Origin: Hyposmocoma kahamanoa
Taxonomy: Eukaryota > Arthropoda > Insecta > Lepidoptera > Cosmopterigidae
DNA: 64,000 nt
Direction: 5' to 3'
NCBI RefSeq assembly: GCF_003589595.1
Contig: NW_020655740.1
Span: forward strand, 742,730-806,729
Shown here piece after piece: positions 23,260 to 35,469 of the stretch. Below the pieces are notes generated by a model. That model worked only from the letters and a program-made list of their open reading frames with translations, did no database searches and was not told the DNA's origin. Each line of letters starts with the position of its first letter. Position 1 is the first letter of the stretch. The position numbers were made by a program, and so were the translations under genes.

Positions 23260-25010
23260 AATATCTTATTCTAGTATTTTTCTATTATATTAGTATTACA
23301 TCTACTTGTGATCGACAAACACTTGAACAAAAAAATTCTATTTAGAATCAATTAATTTTTTAATTTTATTTTATTCGATTTAGAGCGGTAGGAGATTTCC
23401 CATCACTAAATACTTAATTCCTGTGACGTCATAGTGGGTACAAAAAAGTGGCACGTTTGGTTTTCATACAAATTGCTGTAATTGCTTTCATAAACATTGA
23501 TAGGTACAAAAGTTTAATTTAGTGTGTTTTTATTACAATAGTGTACGTTTCATTATTCTTAAAATGCACGTTTCATTATTTAAAAAATAAAATATTTTTA
23601 TTTTGTTTACAAAATTTTCTTTACACTTTAAAAGCAACCTATCGGTAAAAATGAAGCATCATAATTGCTTAAAAAACACATCAGGCGTTCAATAGCTGTG
23701 TTGAAAGAGATATGTAAATTAAAGGTGACCACCAAGAAATATGTCTCCTTTATGTGGTGTTAATATAAATTACGTTAATATAAAAGCCGCCTGTACCTCT
23801 CAGGTCCTCGTGCATATTGTCCAAACGGGGGAACGTTCTCCGGATTACATTGTATTTGTCAGCTCGTGCACTTAGTCCTAATATTATTTAATGCCATCAA
23901 ATCCCATTGCGAAAGTAGACCCTTGTGGTGTGGAATGTGATGTGGAAACAGAAGCCAGCAGGCCACGACAGACGAAGGTCGCCCGAAACTCACCATGACC
24001 GCTGATATACGCTGCTATTGGGGTCTAAATATTTTGACACAAAAAACAAACATATCAAGAGTCATTTTCACTTCTGATCTCGTGAATACGGTTTTGAAAA
24101 ATCGAGAAAGTATTCAGAATGAAATCTACTTCGTTTATCGTCAGTAGGTACCTCCTCATATACATAATTAATACTATTATATATAATAATATTCCGATTA
24201 GGCAACGTGTCGTCTGAGGCATGACAAGCTGCATATGGAACCGGTCCGGGCGAAGGTCAATGAATGCTTCAAAGCTTTGCTCCAGATAGCACCGACTTTG
24301 TCTTGGAATCACGCATTGATTGATTGTATTGAGTGATGGCCTGCTGGACGGTGGTGACCGTGAAAGCTGGCGTTGATCCGATGTAATTTCATCACCAACC
24401 TATCTTTCTAACTTATATCAAGGAGCCGTGACAAGAAGGTCTGAGAACTACCTAGCATACTCCTTGCATTGTCTTCTTATTTATACATAACATACTTAAA
24501 TACATGCAAATATGGTTAAAAAGGTAAATACATAAATATTTATAAATAGAAACAGACACTTATTATACATATTTTTTTAACATTGCAACGGTATTTCAAG
24601 TTAACACGTGATGACGAGTCGCACAAACAACGCAGTTGTTAAGCAATCTCTCTGGCGGTTATCTAACTCAACTAAAAAGATATAGGAACAGGATTTCCCA
24701 TAAATGAGTAACGTAATGCATTATTGTCCTTGTAGAGAGAACTACCACCTACAACGTTACGTGTGTGATGTTTCGTACGTGAACGTTCCGCGATACCATT
24801 CCAATTAGATTCTAAGAAGCAATGACGTGTCAACCAACATCGTCATAGTTTTGAGAAAATGGCACCTAAATTTTTTTTAATCATAGTGACAGGTAATGTT
24901 ATGATTTACATCAACTTTATTGTACCATTTTTTATTCTTTGAAGGTTTCGAATCACTTAGTTTGTATTTGTAAAATATAGACGAGACGACTCAATTTTCA
25001 ATTTTTTTTA
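23260..25010. other. Spacer without recognisable genes
   Basis: AT-rich; short reading frames such as 24055-24312 (minus) show no family features. Confidence 0.4.
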
Positions 25011-25014
25011 TATA

Positions 25015-25316
25015 ATATCAAGTGACGGGACGAACAAGCCGTGCGCCTGATTGTCAGCTACATGCCTGTGCATAACAGTGTCAGTGCCACTCAGAGCCTT
25101 AAATCGCAAAGATCTGAGGGGCACTGCCATTGCGTCCGTCACCCTGAAACATAAGTTGAAAAGTCTCAAGTGCCTGTAAATTCACCAGCACCCTTACCCT
25201 TCAAAACCGGATCACAATAATGTTGACATTACCCCTTGGTGGCAGAAATAGGTACAGCAGTACTTTCGTGGAAGAACTCTTTTAACAACAAGGAGGTCTA
25301 CTGCTATTAAAATACA
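25015..25316 (+). repeat. Family A repeat, near full length
   Basis: Starts TCAAGTGACGGGACGAACAAG and runs through CACTCAGAG, AAATCGCAAAGATCTGAGG, CACCAGCACCC and the TGGCGGCAGAAATAGG-like block to CTACTGCTATTAAAATAC. With 51775-52045 it is one of the most complete copies, about 300 bp. Confidence 0.85.
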
Positions 25317-25329
25317 TTTAGGAGCTACC

Positions 25330-25720
25330 ATGACGGTGCTATTATGTGGGGTATTTCGAAAAGGATGAAAGGATTTAAGCTACTTTTTATCATTTTGCTT
25401 TATAGATTTCCACGAAATGGCATTGCTTATTTCGATGCGGCTGCCTTCAAGCTCCGTCTGTACTTCGTTACAATTACCAGTCTTTTATCTGTCCCGTGTA
25501 GCAGACACCCAGCCGTCACCTTCCACGACATCCTACGATCTTTCCTTTACGATCTTGTAAACCATAAGGCCACACGAGGTTGGCCAACTTTTCCTCTCCT
25601 ATTCGTTATGCTCATGAAGCGTCCAGTCTCATTTACACTCGGCCGTATTTTCGCATTTCTGACTTTGTCACCTCAGCATATTTTTTCCATCGTCCATAAT
25701 CATGTGATGTCATATTGACT
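25330..25720 (-). mobile_element. Possible decayed LINE 3' coding end
   Basis: The minus strand contains, in broken frames, GGAAAAGTTGGCCAACC (..KVGQP..) and GGCTGGGTGTCTGC.ACACGGGACAG (W..A.RDR), the order seen at the C-terminus of many non-LTR polyproteins. Stops and frameshifts are frequent. The opposite strand is open for 124 codons (25344-25718), which I read as chance. Confidence 0.3.
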
Positions 25721-26760
25721 CCGGATGTATACAAAATAAGCATGAGGTTAGGTAAAAACCCACGACCGTTTAAGCACAGAACGCTACAGGCAAAGTCCTT
25801 CTATGGCTATGATGATATCATGCAGATTTCTCTGCTGCCGGAGAAATTTGCAGCAGGGCCATTTGGCGAAAGGAGCCTCCTGCGGTCAGTGGTGCCATCG
25901 AACAGTATCGGAAAAGGTGAGTTGGTTCTATAATGCTTAGTTTTCATAACGATATAATTATTGACTTTTATAGCTTAATTTAAACAGCAAACAATTGTCT
26001 ATGTACATATACATCACGCCGTGCATATTACGTCACTTTTTGAATTTTAATTTAACATAGGGTATGCACCTCAGTGCAAGTTCCGTGCAATAAAAGAGGC
26101 CGATTATGCATATTCTGGCACAAGCAGAATATAAATAGGGTCAGACAATGAACATGAACTAAATATCAATAATTTCATTTGATATTTCCTATAAAACCTA
26201 ATTGGCGCTTATACCTGTTATGTAGTATAATATGTCTTATTGGTGGATTAAAACTGCATGGCGAAATTGTTTCTTAATTTTATTCTAAACGAGGAGTCAA
26301 AATACTAAACGGTTCCTATTTTTACTAGGTACCATTGCAATGCGAATATATTGTTATTCATGAGGATAGACCTAATGAACACGTATGTTATGTTTTTGAG
26401 TTTTAAATGCTTGTGGCTAATATTGTTTAAGTAGAACTTGGTGACATTTTATAGTATGTTATACGCCTGTCGGAATATAATAGCAAAGTGGTTGCAGTGC
26501 AAATGATCGGTAGAATAGAAATATTGCTAAGGCGTGGGAAGTGTTTAATGAACGTCCAAAACAGTCTCGATTAGCACCTGTCTTTTTCGGGGCTCCGCTA
26601 GTTAGTTCCAGGTGGGAACAAAACTAATTAAGTAGTTCACCGCCATTAGCGGAAAGATTTGAATTTGTTGGGTGTACCCGTGTATGAAACAAACCCATGG
26701 TATGAGCCAAATAATTATAATCTCAATACTTACCTAAGAAACTGTAGCCGATTTTTTTTT

Positions 26761-26980
26761 TAATATCAAGTCACGGGACGAGCAAGTTGACCTGGATGGT
26801 GGTAAGCTAGACGTCGAGCCATAACATTTGCAGTGCCGCTCAGAGCTTTAAATCGCGAAGATCGGCCTGTCACCTAGAGGCATAAAGTCCTATGTGCCCT
26901 TCGTTTGACCACCAACCTTACCCTTCAAAATCGAAAAGCAGTAATGCTCACATTGCTAGTTGGCGGCAGAAACAAGTACT
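26761..26980 (+). repeat. Family A repeat, diverged
   Basis: TCAAGTCACGGGACGAGCAAG..GCCGCTCAGAGCTTTAAATCGCGAAGATC..CTTACCCTTCAAAATCG..GGCGGCAGAAAC, with several small deletions. Confidence 0.75.
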
Positions 26981-27205
26981 ATTTACTGATATAAAGGGGT
27001 TATATTTTCAAAGGTTTATTAAGCACATATGTTTTCATCGCGTTTAAATTTTAACGTGTCATTTTTATTTTTAACAATGATCTTACGTATATAAATTGAT
27101 TTAAAAAGAAGTAAGTATATAAACAAATAATATAACATTTCGCCAGTCACAGTGAAGCTAGTTTTATTTTGTTATTGTAAATTTTTATATTGCCTACTGT
27201 ATCAG

Positions 27206-27377
27206 ATTACACGCATCATCTGAGTCACTCTGGAACAAGTCGGCTCCACCGGCAACCAGACCTCTTGGCGACATGTTCGGTCCACTGCCACCGTTGCCAC
27301 TTACTGTCGGCTATTTTAGTTCTTATCAGGAATTCAGTCCAACAGAGAAGCCCCAAGCACAGACTTTAATTTTGTAG
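27206..27377 (+). CDS. Candidate terminal coding exon of an unidentified gene
   Basis: A splice acceptor (..GCCTACTGTATCAG|) at 27205 opens a frame that starts at the third base of a codon and runs 57 codons to TAG at 27375-27377. The translation looks protein-like, with SLWNKSAPPATRPLGD, MFGPLPPLPLTVGYFSSYQ and a C-terminal QTLIL; it is proline-rich and not like any mobile element here. No matching upstream exon was proven: an exon-like block at 25826-25916 (donor AAAAG|GTGAGT) leaves a different phase in its longest frame. It could also be part of a 5' leader of the gene starting at 27557. Product unknown. Confidence 0.35.
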
Positions 27378-27556
27378 ATGAGGCATGTTGTTATTGTACT
27401 GGTAGAACGCACTAGATTAATGCCTTTATTAGTTTTATGTATTTATGTGGTCAATTTGTATAACCTTTGTTTTTACGAATAACTCTATTACTAATTTTTA
27501 AGAAGACCTCCATGGTATACTATTACTAATTAATTATTTATATTTCCAGAGAAACC

Positions 27557-30500
27557 ATGACCAGGGCTGGTATCGCGATCGTCTTAACATTGACGGTGTC
27601 AACCATCATTGCAATACGAGTACCAACAGTAAATAATGGCGAATCTGATGTACAGTCGGGAGGAATGTAAGTATAAGCAGTGGAAAGTATTTGTAATCTC
27701 TACACATTTATAGTATATTATTTTGATATATAGGTAATGTTTATAACACATCTTTGCAGACTCCCTGAACTAGGTTGTTTCCGTATTTTCAGTTGCCAGG
27801 TCCTTTACCTTCGTAAGAAATAAATACATAGGTGCTAAATTTAGGCACTGCAACAAAGTAAGCTAAATAATAATGTAAATCAGTAATAGGAGCATAAGTG
27901 CTAGTATTTGTCACAAGTATGCTTTTGTTTTATACCACACCTATATGATCACTTGTAACTTTGCAAAAGTGATGTTATTTGTTATTGACTTATGGGACAA
28001 CCTTATTGTTTGGTTTTGGTGTACAGTATAGCTTAAATTCAGCACGAGTAGCCATTTTGTGACGTCTTTCTTGCATACATTTATAATAATAAAATTATGA
28101 TCGTTTAAGAGCAAAAAATCGGATTATAAAACATTTTAAATGATTTTGTCGAACGCACTATATCGTGGCGGCTATTAGCCAGAATTACATCACAAGAAAC
28201 CGAAGATGCATCTTCGTTACACATATAATTTGGTGCAATAACAAAATTGTCTACTTATGTTATTACACGCTTGTTAAATTGTATTTTTATGATATACCTA
28301 CATATTTTCAATATCTTTAATGAATGTTGTAGTAATGTCAAATTTTGTTTAAAACTTTCAAGTTTGATCAAAATATTTGTATTAACGAATTTTATCCTCG
28401 TTTTTGCAGTGACACATCTGACAGTACCGTAGCGTCTCGGCAAGCAGGTTACGGTTTGATCAAATTCGAAGATCAACAGAGTCCTAGCCAGAACCAGTTT
28501 GGACTTATTACTTTCGAAAGCCAACCCACGAGACCATTGAAATTCGAAGAGAGTAATTTCAGTAACCAAGGCGTCGCTAATTTGAACTTCCCTTCTGTTA
28601 GTCAAAATTTACCAAATAACGTTTTGAATTACCCTCCAGACAATTTAAACGACCTGGATAACAACCCGACAGGAGTGGTTTTCCAAGACAATAACAATTT
28701 AGAAGCTCAGAATCAAAGACCTGTAGCACAGAAGCAAAAGAAGAAAAGGAGACGCAGGCGCAGACCCAGACTACAGCACTTCCCCGGACAAGGTTACCCT
28801 GGTCTCGGGCCATTACCAGGAGAATTTCCTCAGGGAGGAAATCCCTATACCAACCCAGGTTATCCTGGACAGTTTCAGGGTACGCTTATTTAATTATTCG
28901 TTAAAGATTTCTTTGAACATTGAAGTGGCTGCAAAAAAATACTGTTTATGGTCGTGGTGTGCGTAACATTTTTCGTTATATATTACTCTCGATCTCCGTA
29001 CGACACCCGTCCGAAACAATTCCTGTCAAATAAGTAATATTCGACAAAATTAAAAGACAAGTATCCAGTATGAAGCTTCATTCGCATCACGCGTCTTTTC
29101 ATTTGTGGAAAAATGTATTTTGATGATTTTTTTAATCTGGGTTACTGACAAGTTTACTATAATTTATTTAGGGCCTTACCGTCGGCCAAATCAGTCTCCG
29201 GCATCGCAGGCGCTAACGGCGGTCACGGAAGCATTGACTTCAATAGCTCTGTATGATGACTACCAGTGCGTGCCTAGGCTGTTGTGCGAAGCTGCTAGCG
29301 GCGGCGCCTTGGCCACGGCCGGTGCCTCGCCGGTATTGCAGTCCATTGCCAACATTCAACCACTGCTCACGTAAGTTTAGGGTACCACAGTTGAATTCAC
29401 CAAATACACGTCCTATTGTACCCCTAAGTACCGAGTAAGCAGACTCCAGTCCACCAGATGGATATTTCTCATGCTGTGAACGTCTTGTACAACCAAGTCA
29501 ACATGAGAGTTATCCTCAATAGGCCATTATAGATTCTTAACTTTTACGATTTGTTATGACGGCCTTCGATATACCGTAATTTTGCTTTTCAGGCTCCTAG
29601 CGGCATACAATGGCGCTAGCATCTCACCACTTTTCGTGTTCGGGCGCGCTGTCTTCCTCGGTATGACTTCAAAAAGTAATCCAGGCACCTGTCGTTACGC
29701 CTACTCGCAGTGCCCCAACGATCCTGAACAGCTAGTGCACTACCTTAATAACCACAATGGAGGCTTTTTCCGTTTCTTCAGCAATCCACAATATCCGAAT
29801 GCTCAATTGGGTCAACAGAACTTAGAACAATTTTACAATCAACTAGCTGGTCCGGGACAGTACGGCCTTCAATCTAATTTCCCTAATCAACCAAGTCCAC
29901 ACAATCAATACGGCTTGCAGCAGAATATCAATGCCCAAAATTACGGTATTTACTCTCCCTATCCTGTCGATCAATTTAATGGACAGCCTCAACATAGTGC
30001 CTTCCCCGGACAAATCACAGGGCAACAACAAAATTATGGACTGTTCCCAAATGTTCCCTATCAAAATTTAGGCGTCCAACCATCAAACCTGTACAACGGA
30101 TATAAACAAAATTACGGTTACGAATATTCGTACCAGAATAAAAACGGTTTGAATCAATACAGAACAAACTACAATGACACTGAAGAGAACAGAGCACAAA
30201 AGCGTATACAGAACATTAAATTTTCAAGCCAAGAAACGACAATTGAAAACTTGGATTACGATGATCGTAATACGAAGTGGTTATTCCCAGATGCTACTAA
30301 AAGCACTAAATTTTACAGTAACGGCGAAGGAAATATAAGAGGTGGAAGACAACTGCAATTTCCCGAAAGAGATGCAACAAATGAAAATGTTAGTAGAATT
30401 GCAAAAGGCTTTTATTTTCCAGGGGACCAAAGCAACCGACAATATTATGATTTCTATAAACCTATGTTTTCACTGTTTAACAACAATCCAGACAATGATG

Positions 30501-30637
30501 GACACAAACTGACCAACGTTAGCCATAACATTGACCATAATGAAGATGAATTTGAAATTATTTATATTGTCCGGGGAGACGGCGACCCTAACAATCCTGA
30601 GATTCAAAAAGTAAGACATGGAGGGAAAGTGCTTTAA
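27557..30637 (+). CDS. Secreted Gln/Asn-rich protein with a four-cysteine module, 4 coding exons, 607 aa
   Basis: Coding exons are 27557-27666, 28410-28879, 29172-29370 and 29593-30637; junctions are GT..AG with phases that join (1,824 nt). An acceptor at 27548-27549, just before the ATG, implies an unseen 5' noncoding exon. Residues 1-20 form a signal peptide (RAGIAIVLTLTVSTIIA). Residues 38-190 are low-complexity, with a basic run KKKRRRRRR at 147-155 that could be a convertase or polyanion-binding site. The conserved module spans about 207-320 and has four cysteines, C226, C232, C293 and C300, in YDDYQCVPRLLCE, FVFGRAVFLGMTSK and TCRYAYSQCP. This C..LLCE..G..C..Y..CP spacing recalls the insect DM4/DM12 family, an inference that needs a profile search. 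The C-terminal 290 residues are Gln/Asn/Tyr-rich and probably disordered. Function unknown; an extracellular or cuticle role is plausible only. Confidence 0.85.
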
Positions 30638-30762
30638 AAATATCAGTGAGAAAAAGTCCGATTTGTCTAGCAACATAGTGGCTGACTTATCTGTAATGGA
30701 CGGGATTTTTTGCTAAATTTATGTACTTATAGCTTATAGGTACATATTGTTATTTTATATTA

Positions 30763-30768
30763 AATAAA
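30763..30768 (+). promoter_or_regulatory. Poly(A) signal of the secreted-protein gene
   Basis: AATAAA lies about 125 bp after the stop codon at 30637, a normal 3' UTR length. Confidence 0.7.
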
Positions 30769-30799
30769 AACTGTTATAATGTAAGGTTGTAATTAAATA

Positions 30800-31900
30800 A
30801 CTAGACTCAATTAACAAAAAAGTCAATTACGACTGAATTAATAAAAAACCTCGTTATTCATTTCTGTGCCTTCAAGAGCGTTCACCTTTTTTTTTACTTG
30901 AGTTTTACATGATACGATGATTAATGTATACGAATACTTGGTGTAATAATACAATATTAGGTCGGTTTTCCTCGAATTAAGTGATATCTTACTTAGGTTT
31001 ACTGGCATACTTTGGAAAATACTCTTCTGACTATCGTATCTAACCACTATAAATATAAGTTACTTAACTAAAATACTGTAACCTGCCGACAATGCACCGG
31101 TCACGACACGACGTCTCCGTGAAGTATAAAATACGCTAGCTGTTTTTTCGTTTCGTTCATGACCTTTATCCCTTTTTGGGAAAAGCAAGAATTTTCTTGA
31201 ATACCTTGAACTTTTTGCTCACTACATTTATTTGGCTTTATTTTTCCGCACCAAAACGAAACAAGGTAGATACGTACCCACCTAGTTCAGGACGATACCA
31301 TCCCTTTCCATCTTACCTTATTCCTTCTTTCGAAATTCAATCACGTTCCCTATCGTCGTTACGTGAAGCTAGCTAAGTTGACGTTGTTAGTTGGTGCACA
31401 CAAAACACGTGTGTATCAGGTTTACTTATTCATTTTCTTTGAAATCAACAGGAATGACCTTCACAAATAACCAAGTCAATCTCCTGGGACATTATGTTTT
31501 GTTTTATATACTTTGTTAACCGCAACTACTTTAATACAAAGAGGCCTTCGGTAAGTCGCGTGCTACGGGGTCGTTTTATTTCCAGCCAGAAATACTTATT
31601 TAAACAAGTGTTTGGTGAACAATGTTTATATTTTACGACACTGCATTCCTCTACAATGCCTCCATTAACGAGGTACTATGAAAATATTTTTCTATTATTG
31701 CTACTACTACGTATATGGCGGCGAGCGCATGGTTATTGAGAACGTATTAGGTACTGGGAATTCAAAACGCGCAAAGGAGGATATGATAACTTTGGTAACA
31801 AAGAACATTGACCCAATTCAAGCTAGTAATGAGTGTGCTTTGATGTAGACTAGAGTAAACTAAAGAATTCTGGTAAACAATGAACCCGAGCAAATCTTGT
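30800..31900. other. Spacer without recognisable genes
   Basis: Moderately AT-rich. Several short frames on both strands, none with family features. Confidence 0.4.
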
Positions 31901-31914
31901 CTCAAATTATGCAA

Positions 31915-32270
31915 GACAGCCGCGCCCTACACAAAGGGCTAGAGACAAACGCTTGACAGGCGCAGGCGCAACCCGGCAGGCGCAATGAGCCGCGGACGCC
32001 AGGACGAAGCACTACGACCAGAACTTCCACCGAAATAAGCCGTGTTACATAGCATTATCATTAGTGAAAGTCGAAGGACGGAGCGCACCGCCATCGCCAG
32101 TGCGCTCTTGACGGCGGCACAGTGCGCACGACTCGTGCCTGCGCTCCCATACGCGTGTGCTGTGCTGTGAAACATCGAACATTTGAAACTGGACACTCGA
32201 CGTCCCTAACCCAGACACTGATTCAAGTATGTATTGTTCAAGCGTGTATTGACAATTTTATATTTATTAC
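31915..32270 (+). promoter_or_regulatory. CpG-rich islet, candidate promoter or first noncoding exon
   Basis: The region 31915-32170 is clearly richer in G, C and CpG than its surroundings (GCCGCGCCC, GCCGCGGACGCC, GACGGCGGCAC). A strong donor AC|GTAAGT follows at 32271, so it could be a 5' exon of a plus-strand gene whose body lies downstream. The minus strand is also open for 85 codons (31939-32196). No TATA box is evident. The gene is not identified. Confidence 0.35.
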
Positions 32271-32279
32271 GTAAGTAAG

Positions 32280-33320
32280 TAGTACGGTGAGAAGTGGAGA
32301 TGCAGCGCGTAAGATTTGAATTTAACGGCTGAGCGTTGCGAATTTGTTTCGTTGAGCTAATGTCTGGCGTGTGAATAAATTATAGCTTTAGCGAAATGTA
32401 ATATTTGCCTTGACGACCTCATTCTGGGAATGACACCACTGCACTACAAAGTTTGGCTTATTTAGTTTTTGTTCCATCAAGTTCTGTACATAATGCGTAT
32501 TGATTACCACGTGTTTATTTCACTTTGTGGTGATGTTTTTCCATAACAATTACAACATTATTATTAATGTTATTAATCTTAGATATACCTACATATATGT
32601 AAAGGATTAATGTTCGTAGTTTTATCTACTGGTCCAATCACCGATATTTGTACAATTTTTTATCAACTTTAACGATCACTACGATAGGCTTTGAAATAAA
32701 CTGCGTGTTAATTGTTGATTAGGCGACAATCTCCGTTTTTATCATTGGCAACTCTCATTCAATAAGTCTCGTGTATTATGTCTATTTAGTTTAGTTTAAC
32801 TGTTTTGACTTCTCAAGAACTACCAGAACCACTACAGTTTCTTTTACACACTTTAAACATTCTAGTTATACAACTAACTGTGTGTCGTGACTGCAGTCTC
32901 TAAGTAAATTATTCAATTTTATAGCTAATAAGAATGTAATTGAGCAATTTCGCGTTAGATCCCGTCGTGATTACTTTAAAACAAACTATGTGTTGGTTGT
33001 TACTACAAGACATAATTGTGTTAAAATAACGGCTTATTCATGAACTATACGCAATTACGATTTCAAAGTACTTATCACCACAAAATGTCTTTATTAGATT
33101 CTTAAATTGACGGGCACAGTAAATTAAAATTAGGTTTTTTTGACGTCAACTAATTGTACCAATAGACAACAAGCTTTTCTATGATTTCCATCATCATTAT
33201 AAACATTCAACAATTGTATGCTTTAATCTAAGATGAACCATATCTCTAACTTCTACACTCAAAAAGAAAGCATAGTACGTAATTTTATTCCCTTATTCAT
33301 TATTTTAAACTTTTCGACAC
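32280..33320. other. Spacer or intron, nothing recognised
   Basis: AT-rich, no repeat family and no coding signal. If 31915-32270 is a first exon, this could be its intron. Confidence 0.35.
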
Positions 33321-33327
33321 TAATGCA

Positions 33328-33870
33328 TTGCAGTACAAAGTTCTCACGGTCACCGAAATCTTCCCAAAAATTAGAAACGTGATGATACACCCAAGAGTGG
33401 CAGTGACCACGAATGACCCGGTCCCAGAACCCGGTTACGACCAGTCCCACATCCTTCCCTCAACCAAAGTACTCACCATACGAGGCCGAGCCACTGCACG
33501 AGGTGACTTCCTAAACCAGTCGCATAATGCCGATAAGGGCCTGAATTATTCAACAACTTTACATATGTGGACCTTCCGAGCTAGTTTAGATAAAAAGCTA
33601 TTAAGGGCTAAGGTGGAGTTCGAATATAGCGACAGAAACGCGGCGTACGCTGCGGTACATGAGGCAGTGTCCCTCGCTCCCGTAAATTTCCATAGTGTTT
33701 GTACGAGGCGTCATCAACGCGGCGTTACTGTGCAGTTGAGAAGCCGTGCTCAGAATCCCGCCTTAATGGAATGTAATCACAGTAATAGTGTTTCTGATAA
33801 CGCTAGGAAATATGATGCTGTTGGTGATAAGGATTGGAAAGCAATATGGAATGGACGTAACAGAAAATAA
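33328..33870 (+). CDS. Orphan open reading frame, 180 codons, possible exon
   Basis: Among the longest open frames outside the recognised genes. Its composition is balanced and hydrophilic (for example RGRATARGDFLNQSHNADKG and DNARKYDAVGDKDW) and GC is higher than its flanks. A plausible acceptor (GCATTGCAG) ends at 33333, just after the first ATG, so the region might be an exon following the donor at 32271 rather than a stand-alone gene; an internal ATG (MIHPRVAV) would then start translation. No signal peptide, membrane segment or known motif was seen. It may equally be a noncoding RNA exon or chance. Confidence 0.3.
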   Translation: MQYKVLTVTEIFPKIRNVMIHPRVAVTTNDPVPEPGYDQSHILPSTKVLTIRGRATARGDFLNQSHNADKGLNYSTTLHMWTFRASLDKKLLRAKVEFEYSDRNAAYAAVHEAVSLAPVNFHSVCTRRHQRGVTVQLRSRAQNPALMECNHSNSVSDNARKYDAVGDKDWKAIWNGRNRK

Positions 33871-33899
33871 GAGTTTGTTAGATGTAAAGGGAATTGAAA

Positions 33900-34360
33900 C
33901 GGGCGTGGGCATAAGAAAATGAGATAATTTTACCGTGGAGCTACTTACTTCTTAAAATAAAATAAAAGTGCTTAAAACCATAAAACAAATAGAACAACAA
34001 TAGAAATATTAATAATAAGCATACTTACTACCTAGTTGATATTATTTATGACGATATCGAAGTGGAGGCAAGCAAACTAGAATCCGTAGGCGCACGAAGA
34101 AGGTCACCGAAAGACAAGGGCCTTGAGTAACTAACGACCGACCGATACTCGCGAATAGGACAGATGGTTTTATCTGTTGCCACTTCCATTATATTTATGG
34201 AATAAGGTAACAAAAAAAGTATAGTCTTTAATATTGTAACTAGAAATAAGAGCGTTGATGAAGGATGTTGCAGTGACGTGGGTAGAAAAGGGAATGCTTC
34301 GATCATTTGGTCATGTAGAAAAGACGGATGTTATTAGATTGATTGCTTTACTTGATTAAT
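33900..34360. other. Spacer without recognisable genes
   Basis: AT-rich; nothing recognised. Confidence 0.35.
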
Positions 34361-34365
34361 TGATT

Positions 34366-34594
34366 AACTGCCTCTGTGGCCGAACGGTTACCATGCCGGA
34401 CTGCCACGCAGAGGTCCCAGGTTCGATTCCCGGGCCGGGAGAAATATTTGTATGACCTACATTTGTTTCTCTCGTGAGTTTGTGTGTAAATTGTGCTTGT
34501 CTATAATGTGTGTCCATGGCACCCGCGACACAGGGTTTCCCTAGTGCGGGGCTATGTTGAGTGTGTGTGTTATTATGTGTTATTATTATTATTG
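34366..34594 (+). mobile_element. SINE-2 copy 3, near full length
   Basis: A box TGGCCGAACGG, B box GGTTCGATTCC, then CCGGGCCGGGAGAAATATTTG, the body GTGAGTTTGTGTG..CACCCGCGACACAGGG..CGGGGCTATGTTGAGTG and a (GT)n/(ATT)n tail. The most complete SINE-2 in the window. Confidence 0.9.
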
Positions 34595-34614
34595 CACAAA
34601 TTTATAGTAAGTCA

Positions 34615-35460
34615 CTCGATAAGTTCGGGAATATTCTTAAAAAAGTCCAAGTTAAAAGCACCAATAATAAACAGGCATATATGAAGAGGCTGATGTAAAT
34701 GGAGGTTTGTGGTCGCTTCCAAATCCAGTGGGAGAATGGTGGCGAATCCACACTGTGGTGGCATGTACCCTTAGAGTTTATTTCTACGATAGATACATTT
34801 TTGAAAGCTAAGTAACAGTAAAGAAAAACGTGATTGTGATGAAACAGGTTTAGTCGATCCAAGTTTACAACCCTTTAGATACGAGTCCCTGGATTGACGA
34901 TAACTAAAAATATAAATGCACTTCATAGCAACAAAATAGATGTAATCGGCAACCGACTTGATTGACACGCTTGAAGCAAAATTGGGACTGCATCTAATTC
35001 ATAAATCGGCGATAGAGACGAGAGAGAGACGTTCTGTCTTCTTTTGTCATAAACAAGGTGACGAGGCTATCCTATTAGAGTAACAAATGTGTAGTTATAA
35101 GAATAATTATAATAATATAATGTGAGTACTATGGGAATGTTTAAATTTATTATAATATACCAAATAATCTGATCTGATCCGTCAGATCTTGCGCTAATCT
35201 AAGACAATTTAAGCATAAGCATTTTAACGGCCAATTTCTTTCGTAATTTCTCTCATAAAAAGTTGTTATTTTGCAGATGTAGCCTTATTACATTGAGAGT
35301 GAGAAGTCATTTTTTATCAAATGTACTTTTACGCCAGTGTGTAATCGATTTTGAACAATTTAATTGCTGGAAAAATGAGAGGCCAAGTTTTCGTTCCTGT
35401 TCACATCGCTCAGATCAGTCACTTCCGGCGATTTTGAGGGAAACGGACTTTGGGAATATC
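34615..35460 (+). repeat. Long dispersed repeat, arm 1 of an inverted pair
   Basis: Matches the reverse complement of 39990-41490 in order: GATAAGTTCGGGAATATTCTTAAAAAAGTCC at the outer edge, then GAGGCTGATGTAA, GGGAGAATGGTGGCG, GATTGACACGCTTGAAGC, AGATCTTGCGCTAATCTAAGAC and CTCAGATCAGTCACTTCCGGC at the inner edge. This arm lacks the foldback insertion present in arm 2. No protein is encoded. Confidence 0.75.
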
Positions 35461-35469
35461 TAAATTAAG

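Noticed and set aside
25344..25718. A 124-codon frame on the plus strand as a gene
   Set aside because: No domain or splice context; the opposite strand shows remnants typical of a LINE C-terminus.
28345..28893. Starting the secreted protein at the ATG at 28345
   Set aside because: A good acceptor at 28409 joins in phase to an exon at 27557-27666 that supplies a clear signal peptide; the ATG at 28345 lies in the intron.
34366..34594. A tRNA gene (good A and B boxes)
   Set aside because: The tRNA-like head is followed by a 150-bp shared body, lacks a paired acceptor stem and occurs six times: a SINE.
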